From: Alligator mississippiensis
Taxonomy: Eukaryota > Chordata > Crocodylia > Alligatoridae
Assembly: GCF_030867095.1 (NCBI RefSeq)
Contig: NC_081824.1
Coordinates: 144,303,433-144,367,432 of the forward strand
Direction of reading: 5' to 3'
DNA: 64,000 nt
Positions 38,944 to 50,239 of this stretch are shown one piece after another (position 1 is the first letter of the stretch; every line of letters begins with the position of its first letter). A model generated the notes under the pieces. The model was not told the DNA's origin. It did not search any database and worked only from the letters and a program-made list of their open reading frames with translations. A program made the translations under genes and the position numbers.

Positions 38944-41930
38944 TCATAGGTTCATAGACATTAGGGCTGGAAGGGACCTTGGAAGATCATCGTGTCCAGC
39001 CCCCTGCCCCAGGGGCAGGAATTCAGCTGGGGTCATAAGATCCCAGCAAGAAAAGCATCCAGGTTTCTCTTGAAGGCGTTCAAAGTAGGTGCTTGAACCA
39101 CCTTCGGCGGCAGTCTATTCCAGCCCTTGGGTGCTCGGACAGTAAAGAAGTTCTTCCTTATGTCCAGCCTGAAACTGTCTTGCAGGAGTTTAAAACCATT
39201 CAAACTTGTCATCCCTTGGGGCGCTCTGGTGAACAAACGTTCCCCCAGGTCCTGGTGAACATCCCTTGTAAACTTATAGGTGGCCATCAGATCACCCCTG
39301 AGCCTGCGCTTTTCCAGGCTGAAGAGTCCCATGGCTCTCAGCCTCTAGTTATAAGGTCTGTTTTCCTGACCTCTGATCATGCGTGAGGCTCTCCTCTGGA
39401 CTCTCTCAAGCTTCTCCATATTCTTTTTGAATTGTGGAGCCCAAAACTGGATGCAGTACTCCAGCTGCAGCCTCACCAAGGACGAGTACAACAGGGGAAT
39501 GATGTCCTGGGATTTGCTTGAGAAGCATCTACAGATGCAAGCCAGGGTTTTTCTCACTTTACTAGCTGCAGCATCACATTGCAGGCTCATGTTCATCTTG
39601 TGGTCAATCCTGACCCCCAAGTCCCTCTTGGTCATAGTGCTAGGCAGCATAGCACTGCCGAGCCTATAGATATGCTGCAGGTTTTTCTTCCCAAGGTGGA
39701 GAACCTTGCATTTTTCGGTGTTAAACACCATCAGGTTCTCATCCGCACATTTCCTGAGTCTGTCAAGGTCAGCCTGGATTACCCCCCTGGGCCTCAGGTG
39801 TGGATGCTTTACCCCAAAGTTTGGTGTCATCGGAGAACTTGGCCAGTCCTCTTCCGACTCCAATGTCCACATCATTAATGAAGATGTTGAACAATATGGG
39901 TCCAAGGACAGAGCCTTGAGGGACCCCACTGGTCACAGGGCACCATGATGATTGACTTCCATCAACCACCACCCTCTGGGTCTGACCATGGAGCCAATTC
40001 CCCAGTCAGTGGACCTGAGGCCGCAGTTGGCCAGTTTTGCCAAAAGGTGATCATGGGATACCAGATCGAAGGCTTTTTTAAAGTCAAGATATATGACATC
40101 AGTCTCTTCCCCCTTGTCCAGGTGATAGGTCACCTGGTCGTAAAAGGAAATGAGATTGGTCAAGCACGACCTACCCACAACAAACCCATGCTGGCTATTC
40201 CTCAGGGTGTTGCCATCAGCCAGTCCATTAAGAATGGCCTCTTTGATGATTTTTTCTAAGACCTTCCCTGGGATAGAGGTCAGGCTGATGGGCCTGTGGT
40301 TTTCTGGATCCACTTTCCTCCCTTTCTTGAAGATAGACACCACGTTGGCCTTCTTCCAATCATCGGGCACTTCACCAGAGCACCAGAAGCTCTTGAAGAT
40401 CTGTGCCAGGGGCTGAGTTACGATGCAGGCCAGCTCCCTGAGTACTCTGGGGTGTAAATTGTCAGGGCCGGCTGACTTGAAGATGTCCAGCCTCTCAAGC
40501 TGTTCTTCATGAGCTCAGCATTTATGGAGAGCAAGGAACCACTCTGACACGTAATGGGCAGGGGCGTCCCATGGGACTTGTGAAAGACCGATGTAAAGTA
40601 CCCGCTTAGCAAGTTGGCTTTTTCCTGGGAGTTGGTCATCAGTTGTCCCTTCTGGTTTAGCAGGGGTCCAATGTTGCCCTTGCTTTTCCTCTGGCTCCCC
40701 ACGTATCTAAAAAGGGACTTTTTATTTTCCTTGATACTTGTAGCTAGCTGGAGTTCCATCGCAGCCTTGGCTTTCCTGATTCACTCCCTGCAGGTCCAGA
40801 CCAGAGCAGAGTATTCCTCCTTGGAGGTGGATCCCATCTCCATTCTTTGTAGGTCTGTCTTTTTAGATGCAGGAGGACCGCTAGTTCCTTGTTGAGCCAA
40901 AGGGGCTGCTGTACCCTCTTGCTGCCTTTCCACTGAGACGGAATAGCCTTAGCTTGTGCATCTAGGATCGCTCCCTTGAGGAGCAACCGCTCTTCCTGGA
41001 CTCCCTTCCCTTTGAGGTCGTGGTCCCTTAGGGCTTCACCGACAAGTCTCCTGAGCTTGTCAAAGTCAGCCCTCCTGAAGTCGAGGACCTCTGTACTGCT
41101 GACTGCCTTGACAGCTTTTCAGCAGATGATGAAGGTGATCAACTCGTGATCGCTGTCACCCAGCTTCCTTTCAGTCGTTAGGTCACTGATTAGGTCACCC
41201 CTGGCTGCCAGTACCAGGTCAAGCAGCGCTTTGCCTCTTATTGGCCCGTAGACGTCTTGAGTCAGATAGAGCTCATCCACGCGTGTGAGGAAGCTTTGCG
41301 ACAGTTTGGATTTGGCTGAGTGCTCTTCCCATGAGATGTCTGGGTAGTTGAAGTCCCCCATGACAACCATGGACCAGGAGCATGCAGCCTCAGCCAATTC
41401 TCTGGCGAACTCCTGGTCAATCTCTTGATTCTGGGAGGGAGGTCTGTAGTAGACTCCCACCATTGTATCTCCTGTGCCGTGTTCCCCACAGATTTTAACC
41501 CAGAGGGTCTCTAGTCATCCACCCTGGGTGCTGATGTCAGCTTGTAGGGACATGTAGCTCTCCTTGACATAGAGAGCTACACCTCCGCCCCTTTTGTCTA
41601 CTTGATCCCTCCTGTACAGGGTATAGCCATCTATATCCGTGGTCCAGTCATGGGTGGAATCCCACCAGGTTTCTGTAATCCCTATGACATTGTAATTGTT
41701 TGTGTTGAGCAGGAGGACAAGTTCCTCCTGTTTATTCCCCAAGCTCCTGGCATTGGTGTACAGCCATGCAAGTGTTCCCTTGGGGGCCCTTGCCTTGCCC
41801 GCAGCTTGCTCTAGGGCTGGGGCAGGGGTAGGCTCCCTTAAGTGCCTTGGCCTGCTGGCTCCTCTGCGACTGCTGTTTTTGGTCTGTGACATCTGCTTTT
41901 CCATCTCCTGTTGTTGTCATGATGTTTCAA
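38944..41930 (-). mobile_element. Long degraded CR1 LINE, nearly complete ORF2
   Basis: Left end has the TTCATAGACATTAGGGCTGG tail. Minus-strand pieces then run through the C-terminus (39033-39332), the RT with FSDDTKLWG and [20 protein letters not shown] (39345-39972), LDFKKAFDLVSHD and [20 protein letters not shown] (39933-40370), the linker (40418-40986), and endonuclease parts VMGDFNYPDISWEE and GDSDHELITF (41119-41463) plus YTNARSLGNKQEELV and ITETWWDSTHDW (41515-41904). Note FSDD instead of FADD. Multiple frameshifts and stops. The 5' limit beyond 41905 is uncertain; no ORF1 was recognised. Confidence 0.92.
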
Positions 41931-42033
41931 AGTACTGAGATCCCTGCAGCAGACTCTCCCTTCTTTTGGGGAGGTCCTGGGAGATAGTATCCCATGAATT
42001 AACATCAGTGTTACATTTTTTTAAGTTGGTCAT

Positions 42034-43033
42034 TGTGGCAGGGCACTGTTGGTGCCTGCCACTTTAAGGGACGAGTCAAGCAGCCAGAAAGTGCTTGATT
42101 GTAGCAGCCATGTTATAACCATGGCCGCCTATATAAACAGAGCAGTTTGCTGCCAGCAGCCAGGCAAGAAACATTGCTTGGCTGAGAATATCTACAGGTA
42201 GAAGCAGGAGGTTCTTGGTCCTGGGCATCACTTAAAACTGCATCCTGCTGGGAGTGGGTGACCTGGTGGAGCTCCCAATAGTGTGGGAGCCTCCAGGAAA
42301 ATACCAGACCAGTTACCACCCTGGTGGAAGGTGGGCTGGGGTGCCTCAATAACCCCTAGCCCCCACATCACTGTGGGTAGCAGTTGGGGCCAGGCATGTA
42401 TGGCCACTTGAGCCTCCACCGGGGAGGGAAGCTCTGTAGCCCCAAGGAGGGAGGAAGGGGGTGGATGTGGAGCCTCAGAGAGGGGGCAACCAGAGGGCTG
42501 GGAGCCCAATGTGTGTGTGAGTTTGTATAGAGTTGCCCTGGAAGGGGTCAGGGCGAGTTTGGCCCTGGTTGGGTAATTGGCTGGCCACTAACCCTGTGAG
42601 GGTCACAGGAGAGGCCCAGAAGATGGTATGTCTGTCACCCAAGGTGTGTGCTAGATAAAGCCTGTGGCTGAAGGGGCCTGCTCCAAGAGAGAGCAAGGCG
42701 GTATAAGTTGTTAATGCATGAAAGAGACCCTGTGAGAAGGGGGAGGTATGAATGTGTGCAAGTGTCTGAGGACTGACAAAGAGGGTAAGCTTGGTCCAAC
42801 TGTAGGCTGGGAGCATTGTCACCTGAGTGCTATCTGCAAGGCTTGGGCTGCGGTGTAGGGAAGGAATGGAGCCACAGTGCCCTCTGGCACAGGGGTAAGA
42901 ATGGGTAGCCCCCTGCCTAATTAGAACCAATTAAGAAACAACAAGGTGTGGCAGGTGAGTGAGGTGGGCGGTTGGCCCAGAAGCAGGTGGGCAGGCCAAT
43001 GGCAGACAAGCCCCAGGAAGGCCCCCTGTTACA
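42034..43033 (+). mobile_element. LTR-like repeat, copy A
   Basis: 1.0 kb bounded by TGTGGCAGGG and CCCCTGTTACA (inverse TGTAACAGGG), the short inverted TG...CA ends of an LTR. A TATATAAA lies at 42131-42138. The sequence is collinear with 48648-49611: TGCCTGCCACTTTAAGGG, CTGCTGGGAGTGGGTG, CAGTTACCACCCTGGTG and GGCCCCCTGT(T/C)ACAG. No flanking duplication was found, and no gag/pol coding sequence. Confidence 0.55.
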
Positions 43034-43174
43034 GCCGTGAGGATTTCCTTGAAGTGCTTTCTCTGCCTTCCTCTTGAGCATACACCTTGGCTGAGCTGGG
43101 AGAATAAAACTTGCTTCAGGAGTCTGGAGTTGGACATCTGGATGATGTAGCTAGTCCAACAAAATTTATGTCAG
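43034..43174. other. Stretch after LTR-like copy A with AATAAA
   Basis: AGAATAAAACTTGCTTCAGG at 43101 could be a poly(A) signal of the neighbouring LTR-like element, but this part is absent from copy B. Confidence 0.3.
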
Positions 43175-43182
43175 ATGATCAT

Positions 43183-44073
43183 TAGGGCTGTGCAAAATGG
43201 CTGTTTCAATTCAGTTTCAGAGGACACTGATTCGTTTCAGTGTTTAGGATCACTGTCCTGTTTCATTTCTTCTGAATGTTTCAAATGGGCTGTAAGGGAA
43301 GTTTGCACAGCCCTACCCTGCCTTCTGTGTAGGTGAGGAGACCCACACACAGATCTCTGATCCCTGTCACACTGGGTCACAGGGCGGGGAAGCAGCACAG
43401 AGCAGTGAGCAAGCCTGCTGGCCCCTGCCATGCAGCTAGACTCCACAGGGAGCAGAGATCCACGCTGGGGGGTCTCCTTACTGCCACTGCCCACCCAGTG
43501 CTGCCCTGGCACAGGCAGTGGTGGTGAGGAGACTCTGGCATGGATCTCTGCTCTCTGCAGAGCCAGGTCACATGGCAGGGATTCCCTAGGTCCTGGTTCA
43601 ATTTCCCCAGCTCTTCCTGGGGAGCGCAGGCCCCTGGATCTTCGCACGGGGTTTCAGTAGGCTGCTGCTGCAGGCTCTGGCCAGTGGCAGCACCACAATC
43701 TTCCTGGTACTTGGTGCAGATTGCATTGAGCGGCTGCCACTGGCCCCAGCCTGCAGCAGCAGCCTGCTAAAACTCCATGATCAGATGGGGGGCCTGCACC
43801 CCCCTCCCCTGAAGAGTTGGGGAAGCAATCAGAGAGCTGGGGATTTGAACTGGGAGCTAGATGTCAGTATCAGAGCAGTTCTTCCCTTCTTGTCCCCCTG
43901 CTCTGCCCCACCCCTCTCCCCTCCCTCTGCTTAGTTTGTTTCCCTGCAAGCCTGGCTCCAAAATTCTCTGAAACAATTCTGAAACATTTTGATTCAGATT
44001 CAGTATTTTGGGCACTGAAATGGCTTGAAACACCTCTGAAACAAAACATCTGCTGAAATTTTGCACGGCCCTA
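43183..44073. mobile_element. 891-bp hAT element with perfect 8-bp target duplication
   Basis: Ends TAGGGCTGTGCAAAAT and, inverted, TAGGGCCGTGCAAAAT, followed inward by further matching words (GTTTCAGAGG). ATGATCAT occurs at 43175-43182 and 44074-44081. A third copy of the terminus lies inside (GTTTGCACAGCCCTA, 43301-43315). The interior is GC-rich, with open frames on both strands but no transposase. Confidence 0.75.
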
Positions 44074-44085
44074 ATGATCATCACT

Positions 44086-44288
44086 TCAATACTCATGGTG
44101 TTTGCAGGAGGATATTAACATTAGTGCATCTGTCTTCCCACTGGATTCAGAGGATCTTCTGCAGGCAGCATTGATGGTACATTTCCAACAATTTTAGATG
44201 TCTTCTGTATGTTGTCCATATCTTAGCTCTGTATTCCAAGGTGGTGATTGCAACTGCTTGATAAACCATGAGCTTGGTTTTGGATCTG
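44086..44288 (-). pseudogene. RTE-like LINE reverse-transcriptase remnant, downstream part
   Basis: Minus-strand reading gives IRSKTKLMVYQAVAITTLEY, then AKIWTTYRRHLKLLEMYHQC, then CLQKIL, stop, IQWEDRCTNVN. This is the RTE-clade region after the RT core (normally ...TWTLY-RHLKLLE-FHQRCLR-IL-I-W-DR-TN). It contains in-frame stops. Confidence 0.75.
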
Positions 44289-45345
44289 ATGTTGTAGCAG
44301 AAAGCCCCCTTTTCCTCTTGCCTGCATTTGCTTTCCCCTCTTTAAATATGTTTTTCCTCTTCTACCTTTTCTTCCTTCCTCTTTCTTTCATTTTAAGATA
44401 AGGAATTGTGTTTTAAAGTTTGTATGTCTGCATTTTGTATCTCCCCTTGTATTTTGGTATTTTTTATCTATTTGTGTACCATGGCATTACTCTTGTAGCT
44501 TATATTTTATACTCCTCACCTTTCAACTAAATGTGTTTTGTTTCAGAAGTAAGTTATACATTGTAACAATGTTAACAAGGGCAGGAGTCAAATTGCTGCT
44601 TCCCTGTATCAGGCGGGCCCCTGAAAGAGCGAGTGAATCAGTGATTGAATTCGTAACACAGTAGCAGGCAGAAATTAACACCTAGGAAAATCACAGATCA
44701 ACCAATGGAGGAAATCAATAGGAGACAATGTAGCAACTGGGAAATCTCTAAACGTCACTGTTCAAGGGCTAGAAGCCCTGGTCTGAGTTAATCAACACCG
44801 GGGACCAACTTTTGGGATGAATATCTCCAGATCAACCGCTCCCAGGGCCCTATTCAAAATTCATGAATGGACTCCCAAACCTGCACGTACATGCGGATGA
44901 CCTCTGGGGCTGACAGATGCCATCCAGTAGCCACCGAGGGGAAAGTCCCACGAGGGTCAACGACCCCTGGATTGCACAACCCTGAAAACTGGGGAATCAC
45001 CAAAGTCTGCCAAGGACAGATAAAAAGCAGTGAAAAGTGACCCTCAGTGGCGCCCTCTTGATCTCCAGCTTGACCAGCACCTGACCTGTGCAGCCAGAAG
45101 AACCAGCCGGTGACCCCCTTCTGGAAGATAACACCACGCTGAAAGAAGCCTCGATGGCAGACTCCAGCACCTGTGGGATAGGTATACCTGACTCTTGTAG
45201 CTCGCTACTGTGTGTGTGCATGTGTGTGTGGGGGGGGGGGACCAGCCCCAAGGTTTATGATTTAACTTCATTACAGTGTTTCAATCTGCCTAATAAACTA
45301 GAATTTTAAGGATCCCAAGTTGGACATTTGTAGCCAACATTATCA
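44289..45345. mobile_element. Solo-LTR-like insertion splitting the RTE remnant
   Basis: About 1.06 kb bounded by TGTTG...CAACA. It contains a TATA-like GATAAAAAG (about 45020) and a poly(A) signal AATAAA (45291-45296), spaced and ordered as in a plus-strand retroviral LTR. RTE coding sequence resumes on both sides. A clear flanking duplication was not found, so the exact ends are provisional. A GT/poly-G tract lies at 45209-45240. Confidence 0.5.
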
Positions 45346-45745
45346 TGATCTTCGAAAACCCATTTCTTCAGGTATCCAAAGGCTACACTTGCACACTTGG
45401 GACAATGTTGGATTTCTTCATTAATGTCAGACTTCTGTAAGAGATGGCTTCCAAGGTATGAGAAATACTCAATGTTCTCCAGAGTCTCACTGTGAATCTG
45501 GATTACTGGAGCTTTGGCCAGTTCATTCAGAGTTTGTTGGTGGAGGACCTTAATCTTCTGAATGTTAAGCATCACTCCTATTTTCTTGTATGCCTTGGTA
45601 AAGATGTCCACAATTGCCTGAAGATCAGCTTCCGAGTTGGCGCACAATGCAGCATCATCGGTATATTGGAGTTTAGTGATCGGAGGTCAGGGTGGTCTTG
45701 GTTTTGGCCCAGAGTCAGCTGCGATTAAACAGTTTAGCCTGAGGA
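45346..45745 (-). pseudogene. RTE-like LINE reverse-transcriptase remnant, upstream part
   Basis: Minus-strand YTDDAALCANSEADLQAIVD carries the catalytic Y-x-DD box (T in place of the usual A). ALCANSEADLQ, KIGVMLNIQKIKVLHQQTLN, IEYFSYLGSHL and FGYLKKWVFEDHD follow. A frameshifted piece upstream (LFNRS, then LWAKTKTTLT) extends it to about 45745. The reading continues at 44288 after the LTR-like insertion. Confidence 0.85.
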
Positions 45746-45892
45746 GGAATCAATTCAATATATGCAGCTTTCTCTAGGCTGCATAGACTGGACTGTTAAC
45801 TGACAGAATACAAGTTCACTTATCAGTTGGCTAAGGCAGGAAGATGTCTGCACTGGCCAAGGCCAGAAAGGTAGAGGGCACTTGTGCACATG

Positions 45893-46740
45893 TCCTAGCT
45901 CACTGGGCTGCAAATGCCCCACTGCCCCCTCACCAGCCCCTGGTCCCCCTGCTCTCTGCCGTGGGGGTGAGGTAGGAATATGGAGGGAAAATGGATTCCC
46001 CTGCCCCAGCCCTGCATCTCCCTGGTGGGGTCTGCACAATTAGTAGAGGGTTTTCCCCCTCTCAGCATGGATCCATCAGGCTGTGAATGCCCCAGCCCCA
46101 CCCCCTCATCAGCCCCCACCTGTCAGCCATGGGGGTGGGGGAGTAGGTGGGGAGAAATGGGATCCCGCTCTGGCCCCCCACCCAGGGTCTGCACAGTGGT
46201 GGGGGGGAAGCCACCATAGTTGACAGGCTGGGGGCTGCTGAAGTGGTGGGCTGGGGCATTCGCAGCCTAGCAGACCTGTGTTACAGGGGAGAAAGCCCCC
46301 ACCTCAGGGGCTTCACCCTTTCCTATCCTCCATGCAAACCTCAACTCCGGCTTGGGGCCAGAGTGGGAGGTCCATTCTTCCCCCTCTGCCCAGCCCCCTG
46401 TGACTGAGAGCTGGGGGGAGCCAGCAAGGGTGTGGGGCTGTGGCAGTTGAACTGTGGAGGGGAAAGCCCCACATTGGGGGACCTCCCCCCTGTGGAAACC
46501 CCAACTGGGTCCAGCCCCATGCTTCTCCAGCTCTATGCTGCCCCCAGCAGGGCTGGGGAGGCTGCCTCAGCTCTGTGACAGCGGGGGGTGGAACCACTCA
46601 GTTTGGCTGAAGCAGACAAGCTGGTGTGGAGGTTAGCCTGCCTGACATGTGAGGGGGGGCTAGCGGGAGGGGTGCTGCAATACATCCTGGGATGCTGGGG
46701 GACTTCTTCTTTTATATGGCTGATGTAGATACAGAATAGC
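45893..46740. repeat. GC-rich tandem and fold-back repeat block
   Basis: Two direct units (about 45904-46077 and 46078-46230) share GCTG(C/T)(A/G)AATGCCCCA, CAGCCC, CATGGGGGTG and GGGTCTGCACA. A third unit at 46219-46272 is inverted relative to 46078-46130, giving a potential long stem. Open frames on both strands are by-products of base composition. Confidence 0.5.
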
Positions 46741-46746
46741 AACTAA

Positions 46747-46970
46747 GGGCACTTCTACACGTGCTCTGGGGGTGAGAAGGGGCGGTGCTTTAATTAGAGA
46801 GGCTCCAAGAGCGGCCATTTTTAAGTGCAGGGATGTTGATACATGAAGCATAGGAGGCTGCTGGAACGTGGTAATTGTTATGTTTCAGCAGACTTGCTTA
46901 ATTGTGTCTACTCCAATGTGATGAAATTCCAGTGCATCAGAGCAGCCTCCACACATGTGTATAGGTGCCC
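46747..46970. mobile_element. MITE of the CTACAC-end family
   Basis: Ends GGGCACTTCTACACGTGCT and, inverted, GGGCACCTATACACATGTGT. The interior shares GGAGGCTGCTGGAAC and GTGCATCAGAGCAGCCTCC with the copy at 20901-21738. Confidence 0.7.
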
Positions 46971-48263
46971 TACAATTTTACTCTTAGGTGGTTGAGCCAA
47001 ACAATTGTCAGGAGCAGCAGAGTGCTTGGGCACTGAGACTTAACTTGTGTTAGGAGGGGATCTGGGGTGCAGTTTAACCTAAATCAGTTAAGTCTGATAC
47101 TACATCCATCCAGCTCTATCCTACACTGGTTTTGGCCATTTTGAAACCACTCTATATGCACTCAACGTCTGTTCTGTTAGAGTTTTAAACTAGTTTCCAA
47201 CCACTTATACCAGTTTGTGTAATGTCTGTCCTTAGCCAAGAGGTTTTTTATTGCTGGGGAAAATGCTGATGAAAATTTCATACCCACCTTGTACAGATGT
47301 CAGTTACTATGAGAGGCAAGATACTTGACCATAAGGACTGCAACACTGCTGGCCTTGTCTGTGTTTCTCAATATGGGAGAAGCCCTGTATTCTCCCACTC
47401 ATGGGTACACAATGTACAAGGGCTACTCAGAATCTAGTCCTGTCCAATTATCTTTCAAAAGGCTTTCTGTGATTTGCAGTTTTACTAGTGATGATAGACC
47501 TTCCCGAAACAGTCATGGGAGTGGCAGCGATTTACAGCACATTCCTCTAAAGCACTCCTGTATTTCCCGTCTGTTCTGTAGGATTGGAAAACATTCTTGC
47601 ATCATTCTAATTCCAAATAAATCTCATAGTATACGATCCCTGTACACTCTTAAGAAATGTGAAACTCTGTATTTTGTTCCTTGCTTGTTTTGAAACTCTC
47701 CTCATCATGTCAGGTTTTGGTGTACACTCTGAGCTCACAAAATTAAAATATTTATGAACTATTATTAAAAGTAATCACAATCATTGCTTCCTTTCCTGAA
47801 CATGTTTCTTCTGAAGCATTAAAATCCTGTAGGGAAGGGTACCCAACTCCTGGAAGTGTCCAGGTACCTGTAGATCAGCTTTTCAGACTTTCTTGCTATT
47901 TTTGAGGCAACTGGCCCCAGTGATATCCTTTCTACCTCTCAGAAGGCTCTGTCTCCCTGAGGTGTACATTTGAAAATTAAGTACCATTCTTTAGTATCCA
48001 AGCTAAAGAGAATGGGACTGAGGGGACAAGCAAGCACATCCCAATCTTTGCTCTTAATCCTAGATTGTCTAGTAACAAAACCATGAGCACTGAGCTCACC
48101 TGAAGGGTTAGAGGGTAACTCATCTGCCCTGCTCCTTCTCTTCCTGGTCACTGCTGAGGCTGCCAACAGTAATGGTAGATTCATCAATACAGAAACTAAT
48201 TTAAGATAACCATACATATTTTCAGTTAGAACCAGAGCCCCACAACTCATTTCATATAAACCA
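46971..48263. other. Intergenic DNA
   Basis: No gene or clear repeat was seen. Chance ORFs at 47325-47693 and 47939-48310 have no domain. Confidence 0.4.
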
Positions 48264-48352
48264 TCTGTCACAAACCCCTCATTCTGAGGTGTCTGTGGGA
48301 TGACATGCATGTTTTGTCAAGTTTGTTTTTCTGATATGGCAGTTGTAGTCTT
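48264..48352. repeat. Unnamed interspersed repeat, copy 2
   Basis: Collinear with 13170-13262 across GTGGGATGACATGCATGTTT, AGTTTGTTTTTCTGATATGG and TTGTAGTCTTGTTGA. Confidence 0.5.
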
Positions 48353-48420
48353 GTTGAAAAGCCAATGTTGTATTCATTTACATTCCTTGCATCACTATAG
48401 ATTATATTATGTTGTCACTG

Positions 48421-48647
48421 GGCACATCTACACGTGCACTTTAATGTGTAGTAGCCTATTTTACTGCACATTAAAGTGTCACTTAAAGCCATGCAATTAT
48501 GCTAATGAACAGTAAAATAGGCTACTGTGCATTAAGCAGCACTTCAAAACCATGTGCATTCATTACTGTGCATGAAGGCAGCCTAATGCCTGTTTCTTTA
48601 GTACCTCACATTGGAGGTACTAAATCTAATGCACATGTAGATGTGCC
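48421..48647. mobile_element. MITE with GGCACATCTACACGTGCA inverted ends
   Basis: The 18-bp ends differ at one base (ACACGTG versus ACATGTG). The interior holds AGTAAAATAGGCTACTGTGC and its inverse. Flanks TGTCACTG and TGCCACTT match at 6 of 8. The right flank is also the first shared sequence of LTR-like copy B. Confidence 0.75.
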
Positions 48648-49611
48648 TGCCACTTTAAGGGCCTGGAGCTGGCAGCCTCCAGGTGCCTGATTAGGGCAGC
48701 CATTTTAGAGACAAGGGCTGCCTTTATAAGCAGGGCAGTTTGGCTGCTGGAGGCTGGGTAGCAATGTTGTCTAGCTGTAGGGCTGCTGTGAATGACCTGG
48801 AGATAAGGGGGAGCTGCAAGGGGATAGTAAGGAGGCTCCTGGTTCTGGGCATGACCTGAAACTGCACCCTGCTGGGAGTGGGTGGTTTGGTGGGGCTCTC
48901 AGTGGCATGGGAGCCCCCAGGAAATGCTAGGCCAGTTACCACCCTGGTGAAAGGTGGGTTGGGGCACCTTAACCCCTAGCTCCCACCACTGGGTGGGAAG
49001 CCCCATGTGTAGTTTGAGGGGCCTGGGGGGCTGGTGTTGTGAGAGGCCCAGAGGGCAGACCCTGAGAGAGAGAGGGGCTAGAGACCTAGCCTGAATGAGA
49101 TAGTACCCTTGACTGGCCTGTGCTGGGGCCAGGACCAGAGAGGGTCAAAAGGGCCAGGGGCCCACCGTGAGGGATGTCCAAGAGCTAGGGGCCTGGGGTC
49201 CTGACTGGCCTGGAGGTGGGCCAGGGCTAGTTAGCCAATGGTCCCAGGGGGACCACACCCAAGAGGGGAAAATGGCTTTGGGGGGGTCTAGTAGCCTGGA
49301 TGAAGGTGGAGAGGCTACCTGATCAGGAGGGATCATAGAGGGGTCCTGTTTAGAAGATTCTGGGGCCCAGTGTGGGGGCTGGAAGAGATGAACACCTAGA
49401 TGCCATCTGCGAGGCTTGGACTGCGGTATTAGGGGAGGTCGGAGCCGCAGAGCGCCCCTGGCATTGGGGCACTAGATGGGTAGCCTCCTGCTTAATTAAC
49501 ATCTTAATTGAACTAATTATCATCAAAGGCGTGGTGGGTGAGATAGGTGGGTGGTTGGCCCATTGAGATGGGGCGGGCCATGGAGATCGGCCCCGGGAGG
49601 CCCCCTGTCAC
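48648..49611 (+). mobile_element. LTR-like repeat, copy B
   Basis: Collinear with copy A (42034-43033) from TGCCACTTTAAGGG, through a TATA-like TTTATAAG (48723), CTGCTGGGAGTGGGTG and CAGTTACCACCCTGGTG, to GGCCCCCTGTCACAG. The first 25-30 bp of copy A are missing; a MITE sits there instead. Confidence 0.55.
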
Positions 49612-50239
49612 AGTGCCCTTTATGTATGTTTATGATTTTGGACATGGTTTAGTCAAAAGAACTGAGGAATGCATACTTAAGGCAAAGGAAGTAGGCAAAA
49701 CTGCTAAGTATCCCTTGCCATTTATGTTATTAGAGCAAGAATGATTGCCACTCCCAAATACAGGTAGAAGGGGCTATTGTTGGAATGGGCAGGCACCCAA
49801 GGTGTATTTTCTGCATGTCACAGTAGTGAAGGCATCCGAGAGAAATGGGCCAGTAGATAAAGGAATTCCAGATGTCCCAGGAAGAAAAAAAATTTCTGGA
49901 GGATTGTTACTTATCAGCAATGGAGACCGTGCTGATCAGGAGTGGTGGCTGACTTGGAAGCATTAAGGGACTACCTATGAGATTATTGTGGCTTTTAGAT
50001 TATTCCAGGCTTTGGAGGAGTCCAAGTCCCCAGGAGTCAGAGCTCCGAAACACTGGCAGGACTCTTAGAGGGGTAATGTTGTAGCTAGATGAGAGGGTAA
50101 GAACCTTAACATGTCTTTTTGTTCTGTTTTCAAACTACATGGTTAATTTTCTTGTAGCATCCTTTTCTCCTGTGGGATCATAGGCAAGTAGGACTGGAAG
50201 GGTCCTTGTGAGTCAGGCTAGAAGGGGCTTCCATTTGTT
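49612..50239. other. Intergenic DNA
   Basis: Nothing recognised. Short plus-strand open frames at 49547-49966 have no domain. Confidence 0.4.

Noticed and set aside
42034..49611. A single endogenous retrovirus with two LTRs and an internal coding region
   Set aside because: The sequence between the two LTR-like copies is made of other transposons, and no gag, protease, polymerase or envelope reading was seen.
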